DNA of 8,928 bases from an uncultured Actinomycetes bacterium (GTDB taxonomy: Bacteria > Actinomycetota > Actinomycetes > Nanopelagicales > Nanopelagicaceae). Made by a program: the position numbers and the translations under genes. Of this stretch, positions 1-6,873 are shown in pieces (within the stretch, counting starts at the first letter, position 1; each line of letters begins with the position of its first letter). Location of the stretch: NCBI GenBank assembly GCA_903916775.1, contig CAIWXY010000063.1, positions 1 to 8,928 of the forward strand, read 5' to 3'. The notes beneath the pieces are model-generated. The model was not told where the DNA came from, searched no databases, and was given only the letters and a program-made list of their open reading frames with translations.

Positions 1-792
1 GCGGCAGGCTCTGGACCGGGGCTATTTGGTCCAGAGAGCGCGGTCTGGCAAGTACATGGATGCATTGCCACATTAGTTGGGGGAGTGCGCGCGCTATTGC
101 TGCAAGCCACTCACCCGGCTGCCCTAACTGGAGTGAGTGAACACTCCAGATATGAGAGCGATCCTCTCGGCCGGCTCGCTGGCACAGCACGTTGGCTCAC
201 AATCACAACTTTTGGATCTACCGAAGCTATCGCCAAAGAGGCGGCGCGGGTTAACGCAATGCATCAAAAAGTTTCTGGCAGCTTCCAATCGATGAGTGGC
301 GAAGAAACCAACTACCGCGCGAGTGATCCTCGCTATCTACTCTGGGTGCATTGCGCGTTTACAGATTCATTTCTCACGGCTCATTTAGCGTATGGCTATC
401 CCATTGATAAAGGTGCCGATGAATATGTTCGAGAGTGGAGCCAGAGCGCCATCGGTCTTGGATTAAAAGAAGCTCCCCAATCAGTCGCGGAATTAAAAAG
501 CACTATGGAGAGTTTCTTGCGCGAAGATCTTGGCACTCGCCCTCAAACCGAGGAAGTGGTGAAATTTATTCTTAAGCCACCGCTTGGCAAGAGCGCTTTG
601 ATCTTTTATAAGGTTTTAGTCAATGGCGCGATCTATACATTGACACCAGAGCAGAGAAATATTTTGGGATTGAAGAAAGTTACACGCGCGTGGCACTGGG
701 CCTGCTCAAAAGTTTTGCACCTTCTCAGCTGGGTATTAGGCGCAGAGTCACCAAGTCAGGAAGTCGCTCGCGAGAGAATTGCTCGGGGATAA
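1..792 (+). CDS. MpaB/DUF2236-family oxygenase-like protein, C-terminal part (5' end outside the window)
   Basis: The frame is open from base 1 to a TAA at 790-792, giving 263 visible residues. The GTG at 85 is codon 29 of this stretch and not the start: the residues before it already match the family (GPESAVWQVHG at about 10-20, then a GG just before RALLLQATHP). Other family-type motifs are HSRY with DPLGRL (about 48-59), FG (71-72), a histidine in NAMHQKVSG (88) and YRASDPRYLLWVH (about 105-117). The conserved histidines and arginine suit the heme-binding fold that this family is thought to share with latex-clearing protein. Fungal MpaB cleaves a prenyl side chain oxidatively, but most bacterial members have no known substrate, so a specific reaction is not claimed. 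There is no evident signal peptide in the visible part. The gene converges on tgt with 11 bp between the stop codons and no terminator hairpin in the gap. Confidence 0.85.
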   Translation, partial: AAGSGPGLFGPESAVWQVHGCIATLVGGVRALLLQATHPAALTGVSEHSRYESDPLGRLAGTARWLTITTFGSTEAIAKEAARVNAMHQKVSGSFQSMSGEETNYRASDPRYLLWVHCAFTDSFLTAHLAYGYPIDKGADEYVREWSQSAIGLGLKEAPQSVAELKSTMESFLREDLGTRPQTEEVVKFILKPPLGKSALIFYKVLVNGAIYTLTPEQRNILGLKKVTRAWHWACSKVLHLLSWVLGAESPSQEVARERIARG

Positions 793-803
793 AAAGTTTG
801 CGG

Positions 804-2069
804 TTATGCAGGACTCTTTGCGCTATAGAAGCGACCGAGAAAGTCTTCTTTGAATTCAAAGAAATTGCCATCGATGATCGATTGGCGCATACGCTCTACT
901 AAACGAACAATAAATCTCTCATTATGAATAGTCGCTAAAGTGGCGGCAGACATCTCTTTTGAGCGAAATAGGTGGCTTACATAGGCGGCCGTGTAGTTGG
1001 CGCAGGTGTAACAATCGCAATTCGCATCTATTGGATTAAATGCTCGTGCGTAACGAGTGTTAGTGAGATTGACACGACCAGCTTCTGTGAAGACTGCACT
1101 CGTTCGAGCCTGGCGAGATGGCGCAACGCAGTCGAAAGTATCTGCACCATTTTCTACTCCAGTAAAGAGATCATCTGGTTCACCGATTCCGAGCAGGTGG
1201 CGAGGTTTATTGCGTGGCAACTCTTCTGTCATCCAACCAACAATTGTTCCAAGTTCGGCTTTATTGAGTGCGCCACCCAAACCGAAGCCATCAAATGAAA
1301 TTCCATCTTCATCAAGTGCGCCGAGATCTTGGGCAGCTTTGCGGCGAAGGTCCTCATATTGTGCGCCTTGAAGAACTCCAAAGAGCGCTTGATAGGGGCG
1401 ATGTGATCGTTCTTCCGTCAGACGACCATGTTCAACCAAACAACGCTTTGCCCATAGTCGAGTACGTTCAAGTGAACGCTCTTGATAACTTCTTGTGTTG
1501 TGCAACGTGGTGCACTCATCAAATGCGAAGATGATGTCAGCACCAAGTTGATGCTGGACCTGCATTGAAACTTCTGGAGTGAAGCGGTGCATCTGACCAT
1601 CGAGGTGAGATTTAAATGTCACGCCGTCATCATCAACGTGCGCCAATCTATCTTTACCCTCTGCGATGACCTCATCGGATCTGAAAGTTTCGGTATCCAT
1701 GGCAATCACTTTTTTAAAGCCCACGCCGAGGGAGAGAACTTGGAACCCACCGCTATCTGTGAATGTTGGACCGCTCCAGTTCATAAACGAGCCCACACCA
1801 CCGGCCTCATCGACGATCTCTGGACCCGGCTGCAGGTAGAGGTGATAGGCATTAGCCAAAATTGCTTGGGCACCGAGGTCTTTCATGGATTCGGGAAGGA
1901 CGGATTTAACGGTGGCCTTGGTTCCGACTGGGATAAAGGCTGGGGTCGCGATCACCCCATGGGGGGTCACAATCTCACCCGCTCGGCCTAGCCCCGCCCT
2001 TTTATCGGCCCCGGTACCCCTAAATTCCAGGTTTGCGGTCTCTGAAAAGGTGAATGACGTAGAGCTCAT
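804..2069 (-). CDS. tgt: tRNA-guanine(34) transglycosylase (queuine tRNA-ribosyltransferase)
   Basis: A full-length 421-residue TIM-barrel enzyme. It replaces guanine at the wobble position of GUN-anticodon tRNAs with preQ1 (bacterial route) or a related base, on the way to queuosine. The N-terminal family motif TPHGVIATPAFIPVGT is at 35-50. TDSGGFQ (104-110) carries the general acid/base Asp105, FDEC (183-186) carries substrate-binding Asp184, and FDCVAPSRQAR (312-322) carries the nucleophile Asp313. The zinc site is CDCYTC (Cys351, Cys353, Cys356) with His382 in IHNERF. It is about 45 residues longer than the E. coli enzyme. The extra residues are mainly at about 115-155 (around AEGKDRLAHVDDDGV), which I recall from other actinobacterial Tgt proteins. 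The ATG at 2069 has only a weak purine stretch upstream; it is preferred because the conserved domain starts soon after it. No other queuosine gene is visible nearby. The gene is divergent from the transporter locus. Confidence 0.97.
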   Translation of the reverse strand: MSSTSFTFSETANLEFRGTGADKRAGLGRAGEIVTPHGVIATPAFIPVGTKATVKSVLPESMKDLGAQAILANAYHLYLQPGPEIVDEAGGVGSFMNWSGPTFTDSGGFQVLSLGVGFKKVIAMDTETFRSDEVIAEGKDRLAHVDDDGVTFKSHLDGQMHRFTPEVSMQVQHQLGADIIFAFDECTTLHNTRSYQERSLERTRLWAKRCLVEHGRLTEERSHRPYQALFGVLQGAQYEDLRRKAAQDLGALDEDGISFDGFGLGGALNKAELGTIVGWMTEELPRNKPRHLLGIGEPDDLFTGVENGADTFDCVAPSRQARTSAVFTEAGRVNLTNTRYARAFNPIDANCDCYTCANYTAAYVSHLFRSKEMSAATLATIHNERFIVRLVERMRQSIIDGNFFEFKEDFLGRFYSAKSPA

Positions 2070-2226
2070 AGCCCAACTCTAAGGCCATTACTATTGAAAT
2101 AAATGCGACAAATGGTGCAGGATAGACCTACTTGTTAACCCTCACGTCATTACCTGTTCACCTTTCTGCCCCTCACCTGTGGCTCAAAGACCAGTTGGGT
2201 AAGAACGTACCTATAAAGGAGAACAC
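2070..2226. promoter_or_regulatory. divergent intergenic region between tgt and the binding-protein gene
   Basis: This 157-bp gap lies between two outward-facing start codons, so it should hold promoters for both genes. I could not identify a convincing -35/-10 pair on either strand. Two copies of ACCTGT lie at 2152-2157 and 2175-2180, 23 bases apart and in the same orientation; they could be an operator but could equally be chance. AAAGGAG at 2215-2221 is the ribosome binding site of the binding-protein gene, five bases before its ATG. Confidence 0.5.
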
Positions 2227-4086
2227 ATGAAGGCACGTTTCAATACGCGCTCAGCCGTTGCTCTCGTCTCGGCAGTTGCGTTCGCAGCTGTTGGTGCGCT
2301 TGCAGCCCCGGCGAATGCAGCCACACGCGACACTGCAATCGTTGTTGAGAGCAACACATTCACATCGTTTAACAATGCAACTCCAGATAACAACATCGTC
2401 ATTAATAGCGACGTCGGATACCTCACAAGTTCGCCTTTCTGGTACTACAACGACAAGCTACAAATCGTTCCTAACCCAGTCCTTGGCTCTTACAAGATTA
2501 CAAAGAACGCTCCTGGCGATTTCGAAGTGACTTACACAGTTGCTCCAGGCCGTGTTTGGTCTGATGGAGTCCCAATCACCGCGATTGACGTTCTTCCTTT
2601 CCACCTAGAGGCAAGCTCTGCTTACTTCAAGAATGCAGGTCTTCCTGACCCAACAACAGCAGACTCACCTGTGTGGAATGCTCTTAACTACGGCGGCGTT
2701 TACGATCAATACATCGTTGGCCTACCAACCGTTAGCGCAGATCACATGAGCGCTACATTCAAGTACAGCACAGCTATCCCAGATCCAATCCTTAACGGAC
2801 CTTCTGGCGTATTCCCAACACACGTACTTGAGCTTCTAGCTGCTGGCTCAAAGACACTTCCAACAGTCGCTGCTGGTACAGCCGCTTCTGAGAAGTTCCT
2901 CTCTGACTTCACATCGTCAAATGCATCAGCCATCAAGGCCATGGGTGCAGTTTTCAACACCGGCTTCGATGCAACTACATACAGCAGCTCCAGTAACCCA
3001 CTCATTGCAGTTGGTAACGGCGCCTACTCAGTTTCATCAATCGATAGCAACCAGGTCAAGCTAGTCGCAAACCCTAAGTACAACTCAGGTCCAGCACTCT
3101 CTGGTATCACAACAATGGTCATCAAGCAGGGCATTGCCGATGGTTCACCATCAGCTCAAGCTCTTGCAAACAAGGACATCGATGTTTACCAGGGTCAACC
3201 AACAGCTGACACAGTGGCACAACTGCACGCAATCAGCGGTGTAAACGTTGTTACAAGCCCATCACTTGCTTATGAGCACATCGAGCTTCGCGTTGGATCT
3301 TCCGATGGAACTCCTTACAACGGCCCATTTGCTATGTCAGGCGGACAGAAGGCAGCAGATTTGCGTCAAGCATTCTTGCTCGCTTACCCACGTGAAGACA
3401 TCGTCAACAAGTTGATCAAGCCAATCAACCCTTCAGCTACTGTTTTGGGATCAACGTGGACACTTCCAGGAAATCCAAATTACGCTAAGGTTTCAGCTGG
3501 AAATAAGTCATCTGCTTACTCTGCAGGAACTCAGGCGCAACGTACTGCCCAGGCTCTCGCATTGGTTAAGAAGTGGTACCCAACTGCTGGTAACGGAAGC
3601 ACACCAATCTCAATCAACCTTCTCTGGGGTTCACCAGGAAACACACGCCGTGCATCTGAAGCAGCTTTGATTATTGCTGCTGAAGCACAAGCTGGTTTCA
3701 AGGTCACAGCACCAGCAACAGCTGGTTGGAGTGGAAAGCTATCGAGCTCGACCTACGATGCTCACTTCTTCATCTTCGATCAGACTGCTGTTCCACAAGA
3801 TGCACAAGCATGTGGCACTTTCCAGACTGGCGCAGGATCGAACTACACAGGTTATTCAAATGCTCGTGTAGATGCTGACTGTAAGCAACTTCAAGCCAAG
3901 ACACTTCCAGCTACCACAGTGGAGCGCCTGCAAGTTGATGCAGAACGCCAGATCAACTCAGATGCCTTCTTCCTCGGTATCTTCCAGAATCCAAACGTGA
4001 CTGCATATACAACTTCGCTACAAGGCGTTGTTCCTGCACAACTATCCCCATCATTGTTCTGGAACTTCTGGACCTGGCACTTCTAA
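2227..4086 (+). CDS. ABC transporter solute-binding protein, family 5 (peptide/oligopeptide class), secreted
   Basis: A 619-residue extracellular receptor for the importer encoded downstream. A Sec signal peptide occupies about residues 1-31: basic MKARFNTR, then an alanine/valine-rich core, then A-N-A before ATRD, a signal peptidase I site. There is no lipobox cysteine. The only two cysteines, C529 and C552, are close together near the C-terminus (QACGTF and DADCKQ) and probably form a disulfide. The family pattern includes YTVAPGRVWSDGVPITAIDV after the N-terminus and DLRQAFLLAYPREDIV near the middle, a typical stretch of Dpp/Opp-like binding proteins. The ATG at 2227 is fixed by AAAGGAG five bases upstream and by the signal peptide. 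All 24 lysines use AAG, unlike the permease genes, which suggests strong expression. A stem-loop and an intrinsic terminator follow the gene. The substrate is not deducible; peptides are the default guess for the family. Confidence 0.93.
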   Translation: MKARFNTRSAVALVSAVAFAAVGALAAPANAATRDTAIVVESNTFTSFNNATPDNNIVINSDVGYLTSSPFWYYNDKLQIVPNPVLGSYKITKNAPGDFEVTYTVAPGRVWSDGVPITAIDVLPFHLEASSAYFKNAGLPDPTTADSPVWNALNYGGVYDQYIVGLPTVSADHMSATFKYSTAIPDPILNGPSGVFPTHVLELLAAGSKTLPTVAAGTAASEKFLSDFTSSNASAIKAMGAVFNTGFDATTYSSSSNPLIAVGNGAYSVSSIDSNQVKLVANPKYNSGPALSGITTMVIKQGIADGSPSAQALANKDIDVYQGQPTADTVAQLHAISGVNVVTSPSLAYEHIELRVGSSDGTPYNGPFAMSGGQKAADLRQAFLLAYPREDIVNKLIKPINPSATVLGSTWTLPGNPNYAKVSAGNKSSAYSAGTQAQRTAQALALVKKWYPTAGNGSTPISINLLWGSPGNTRRASEAALIIAAEAQAGFKVTAPATAGWSGKLSSSTYDAHFFIFDQTAVPQDAQACGTFQTGAGSNYTGYSNARVDADCKQLQAKTLPATTVERLQVDAERQINSDAFFLGIFQNPNVTAYTTSLQGVVPAQLSPSLFWNFWTWHF

Positions 4087-4099
4087 GCAATTAACGTCC

Positions 4100-4137
4100 G
4101 GAGTCTGGAGCTCTACTTAAGGTATCCTCCAGACTCC
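4100..4137 (+). other. stem-loop 13 nt after the binding-protein stop codon
   Basis: A perfect 11-bp inverted repeat: GGAGTCTGGAG at 4100-4110 pairs with CTCCAGACTCC at 4127-4137 around a 16-base loop. No T run follows, so it is not a canonical intrinsic terminator. It may stabilise the 3' end of the binding-protein mRNA against exonucleases or mark a processing site. The loop bases CTCTACT (4111-4117) can also pair with AGTAGAG at 4151-4157, a possible pseudoknot. Confidence 0.75.
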
Positions 4138-4175
4138 ACAACGTTTGTTGAGTAGAGCAGTTCAGTAAATCATTT

Positions 4176-4214
4176 AAGTGGTGGTACCGACTTAATTCGG
4201 TACCACCACTTTTT
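4176..4214 (+). terminator. intrinsic terminator between the binding-protein gene and the B permease gene
   Basis: A perfect 15-bp stem (4176-4190 with 4197-4211, core GGTGGTACCGA) with the six-base loop CTTAAT and five Ts at 4210-4214. This is the textbook layout of a Rho-independent terminator on the plus strand. On the minus strand no T run follows the stem, so it appears to act in one direction. Its place inside the transporter locus implies a short, abundant binding-protein transcript plus either readthrough or a separate promoter for the permeases. Confidence 0.9.
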
Positions 4215-4257
4215 AAGTCAATCTTGCCCAACTTGCAATTACTGCAGGAGCAGGCCT

Positions 4258-4265
4258 AAAGGAGG
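4258..4265 (+). promoter_or_regulatory. strong ribosome binding site of the B permease gene
   Basis: AAAGGAGG closely matches the 16S rRNA anti-Shine-Dalgarno sequence. It lies nine bases before the GTG at 4275 and twelve before the alternative TTG at 4278, so it favours GTG as the start. No convincing promoter was seen between the terminator (4214) and this site. Confidence 0.85.
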
Positions 4266-4274
4266 CACGAAGAA

Positions 4275-5800
4275 GTGTTGGCCTATATCGGTCGTCGGAT
4301 CAGTATTCTGATCGTGATCTTGTTTGGTTCGAGTTTTATTCTTTACAACTTAGCTGCGATCTCCGGAGACCCCCTTGAGGGCCTTCGCGGAAGCACTGAC
4401 CCAAAGGTCAAAGTTGAGATCAATGCTCTCATCCACCAACTTCAACTCAACGTCCCACCTCCTGCTCGATATTTCATCTGGCTAAAACACCTTCTGACTG
4501 GAAATCTTGGTTTAACCAGAAGTGGCAACCCGGTCTCAACTGAACTTAGCCAAGCCATCCCCATCACAATCCGCCTTATCTTTATGGCGACACTCATCGC
4601 TGTGATCTTAGGAATCGGCCTAGGTATCGTCTCTGCCTTACGTCAATATTCTCGCTTTGACTATGCGATGACATTTGTTTCATTCCTTTTATATTCGCTA
4701 CCAATTTTCTGGGTAGCTGTACTTCTCAAGCAGTATCTGGCAATTAGTTTCAATAACTTTTTAGGGACAGCGACAATTGCTCCTGCATGGATCGCCGGCC
4801 TCTCGATAGTTAGTGGATTTTTCTGGGCTGCAGTTATTAGCGGAGATCGAAAGCGCGTCTTTACAATTTTCGGTATCTCTGGCGCAGCGACAGCTATCGT
4901 GCTCACACTTCTCTCACTGACCAAGTGGTTCTCTCACCCTGGTTTAGGACCGATCATGATTGCCGCAATGGGCATAGGAATCGCATATGCGGTCACCTTC
5001 CTTTCTACTGGTTTGGCAAATAAAGCCGCCCGCAATGCATCTTTGGCTGTCGTTGCACTTGGCGTAGTGCTTTATTTCCCAACGCAATATCTATTTAACA
5101 AATACCCAGGCGCCTTGACGGTCTTTCTGCTTGCTTGCCTGACTGTTGGTTTGGCAGTGGGATGCGGGTATTACTTTGCAAAAGAAGATCGCTGTCCTGT
5201 TATCCGCACGTCAGTGATCACATCTTTGGTTATGGGAGTCATTATTCTCATTGACAAGTTGATGAAGACATGGGTTCCTTACGTCAATACTGACGCCGTC
5301 AATAATCGCCCATCCCAACAATCGGTGAATCAAACTCGCTATTGGATCCAGGGCATTTTTGGTTTACCTTCTTGGATATTTTGCTCCATGTATTCCTTCC
5401 AACTATCGCTCTGACGCTGATTTCATTCGCAACCTACGTTCGATACTCACGCGGTACGTTGCTGGAAGTTATGAACCAGGACTACATCCGTACGGCTCGA
5501 GCCAAGGGGTTGACTGAGCGCACCGTCATTATGCGACATGCATTTAGAAACACCTTGATTCCTTTGACCACGATTGTTGTTGTGGACTTCGCCGGCATCA
5601 TCGGAGGCGCGATTATCACAGAGCGCGTCTTTGGCTGGCGGGGAATGGGAACACTCTTTAATGACGCAATTACTAATTTCGATCTCACTTTGCTCATGGG
5701 AGTTTTCTTCGTGACATCGAGTTTGGCCGTGCTTGCTAATTTGGCTGCCGATCTCTTGTATTCCTATCTAGATCCTCGAATTCGGGTGGTAAGTAAATGA
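4275..5800 (+). pseudogene. DppB-like ABC transporter inner-membrane permease, interrupted by a one-base frameshift
   Basis: The reading frame from the GTG at 4275 stops early at 5412-5414. The rest of the permease continues in another frame up to the TGA at 5798-5800. Joining the frames at the T5 run 5356-5360 gives a 508-residue protein with family-type sequence across the junction (QGIF then WFTFLD). The N-terminal part has TM1 (about 8-30), the extracytoplasmic loop with DPLEGLRG and GNLGLTRSG, and TM2-3 (about 98-155). The C-terminal part has LPTIALTLISFATYVRYSR, the EAA loop that contacts the ATPase (about 398-430, QDYIRTARAKGLTERTV with a downstream LIP) and two or three last helices. 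Between them lie about 180 residues with up to six additional hydrophobic segments; E. coli DppB (about 340 residues) lacks these. The gene could be truly broken, affected by a sequencing error, or rescued by slippage. As no second copy is visible and the downstream genes are intact, error or rescue looks likelier than decay. Confidence 0.9.
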
Positions 5801-6873
5801 GCATTTTTACTCGCTTCAAGCGCAAGAGCGTCGATAACGATGCCAGCCAAGTTGATATTTTCAACAAAGAGACCGAAGGTCTAAGTCAGGGTCAAATTGT
5901 TCTGCGTCGCTTCCTTCGACATCGCGGCGCGATCATCTCACTTGGGGTGCTCTCTACCATTCTCGTATTTGTCTTCTCGGCTCTTGATTTCAAAATTGGC
6001 TTCCTGAAATACCACGGTTGGTGGAAGTACAACTACACCGAGCAGCCGGACTTGCGAACGCAGGGTTGCCCTCAGTATCTATCAGGTTGTCCGACACTGA
6101 GCATCAATCCATTTTCCAAGTCTTTCGGACTAGGCGATCACCCATTCGGCCAAGATGACATTGGACGCGATTACTTCGCACTTGTGATGCGTGGCGCACA
6201 ACGGTCGATTCTGGTTATGTTCATCATCGGTATTGTCGGTGGAGCTATCGGAACAGTGATCGGAGCCATCTCTGGCTTCTACCGCGGAAAAGTCGATGCG
6301 ATATTGATGCGTTTCACGGATTTCATCATCACAATTCCATCCATCATTATCGGATCAGTTATTGGTTTCCACTTCGGTAATCTCGGAGCGACCTTCTTGG
6401 CTTTCTACTTAGGTCTCTTTGCCTGGACCGGGCTTTCGCGTCTAGTTCGAGGCGAGTTCCTATCTTTGCGCGAACGTGAATTCGTCGATGCCGCCCGTGT
6501 AGCTGGAGCGAGTGATCGCCGTATTATTTTTAAGCATATCCTGCCAAACGCTGTCGGCGTGATCATCGTCTCGGTTACGTTGATTATGTCTGGAGCAATT
6601 TTGTTGGAAACTGGTTTGAGCTACCTGGGCTTCGGCGTTGTCTCGCCAGATGTATCGCTCGGCTTGCTCATTAGCCAGTACCAGGACTCCTTTACAACGA
6701 GGCCATGGCTCTTCTGGTATCCAGGAATTTTCATCATCATCATCGCGCTCTGTGTTAACTTCATTGGCGATGGTCTGCGCGATGCTTTTGACCCACGTCA
6801 ACGCCGCAGAATTTCGCGTAAGGAACGCGCGCAAGCTAAGGCTGGTTCTCGCGCCAAGCAGGGTGAGAGCTAA
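5797..6873 (+). CDS. DppC-like ABC transporter inner-membrane permease
   Basis: A 358-residue second channel subunit of the importer. After a 40-residue cytoplasmic N-terminus comes TM1 (about 44-64). An extracytoplasmic loop follows with C91 and C98, a possible disulfide. Then comes the DppC-type motif HPFGQDDIGRDYFALVMRGAQ (about 115-135), split here as HPFGQDDIGRD and YFALVMRGAQ. Helices follow at about 138-160, 174-192 and 197-215. The EAA loop (EREFVDAARVAGASDRRII, then KHILPN to about 251) docks on the ATPase. Further helices lie at about 254-272 and 308-327. It ends with GLRDAFDPRQRRR and a basic tail. The ATG overlaps the TGA of the B permease as ATGA, so translation is probably coupled; only a weak GGTGG lies upstream. 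Its last four bases overlap the stop of the antisense PH-domain gene. Length and motifs are normal. Confidence 0.95.
   Translation: MSIFTRFKRKSVDNDASQVDIFNKETEGLSQGQIVLRRFLRHRGAIISLGVLSTILVFVFSALDFKIGFLKYHGWWKYNYTEQPDLRTQGCPQYLSGCPTLSINPFSKSFGLGDHPFGQDDIGRDYFALVMRGAQRSILVMFIIGIVGGAIGTVIGAISGFYRGKVDAILMRFTDFIITIPSIIIGSVIGFHFGNLGATFLAFYLGLFAWTGLSRLVRGEFLSLREREFVDAARVAGASDRRIIFKHILPNAVGVIIVSVTLIMSGAILLETGLSYLGFGVVSPDVSLGLLISQYQDSFTTRPWLFWYPGIFIIIIALCVNFIGDGLRDAFDPRQRRRISRKERAQAKAGSRAKQGES

Noticed and set aside
85..792. Start of the MpaB-like gene at GTG 85
   Set aside because: The frame is open to the left edge and the upstream residues already match the family, so GTG 85 is an internal valine codon.
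972..1991. Several plus-strand open frames opposite tgt
   Set aside because: They lack recognisable domains and overlap a well-conserved gene with all its catalytic and zinc-binding residues, so they are shadows.
4100..4137. First stem-loop after the binding-protein gene as an intrinsic terminator
   Set aside because: The stem is strong but is followed by ACAACG and not a T run; the terminator is the second hairpin at 4176-4214.
5354..5361. Canonical -1 slippery heptamer at the permease frameshift
   Set aside because: The zero-frame codons are ATT TTT, so the X-XXY-YYZ pattern is not met. I also see no spaced Shine-Dalgarno-like stimulator or stable downstream hairpin.
5342..5800. Independent small permease-like gene starting at TTG 5342
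   Set aside because: There is no ribosome binding site, and the frame contains only the C-terminal half of a DppB-type permease, in register with the preceding gene after a one-base correction.
6460..6834. Minus-strand open frame of 124 codons opposite the C permease
   Set aside because: No hydrophobic or domain pattern is seen, and the plus strand carries an intact permease with the EAA motif.
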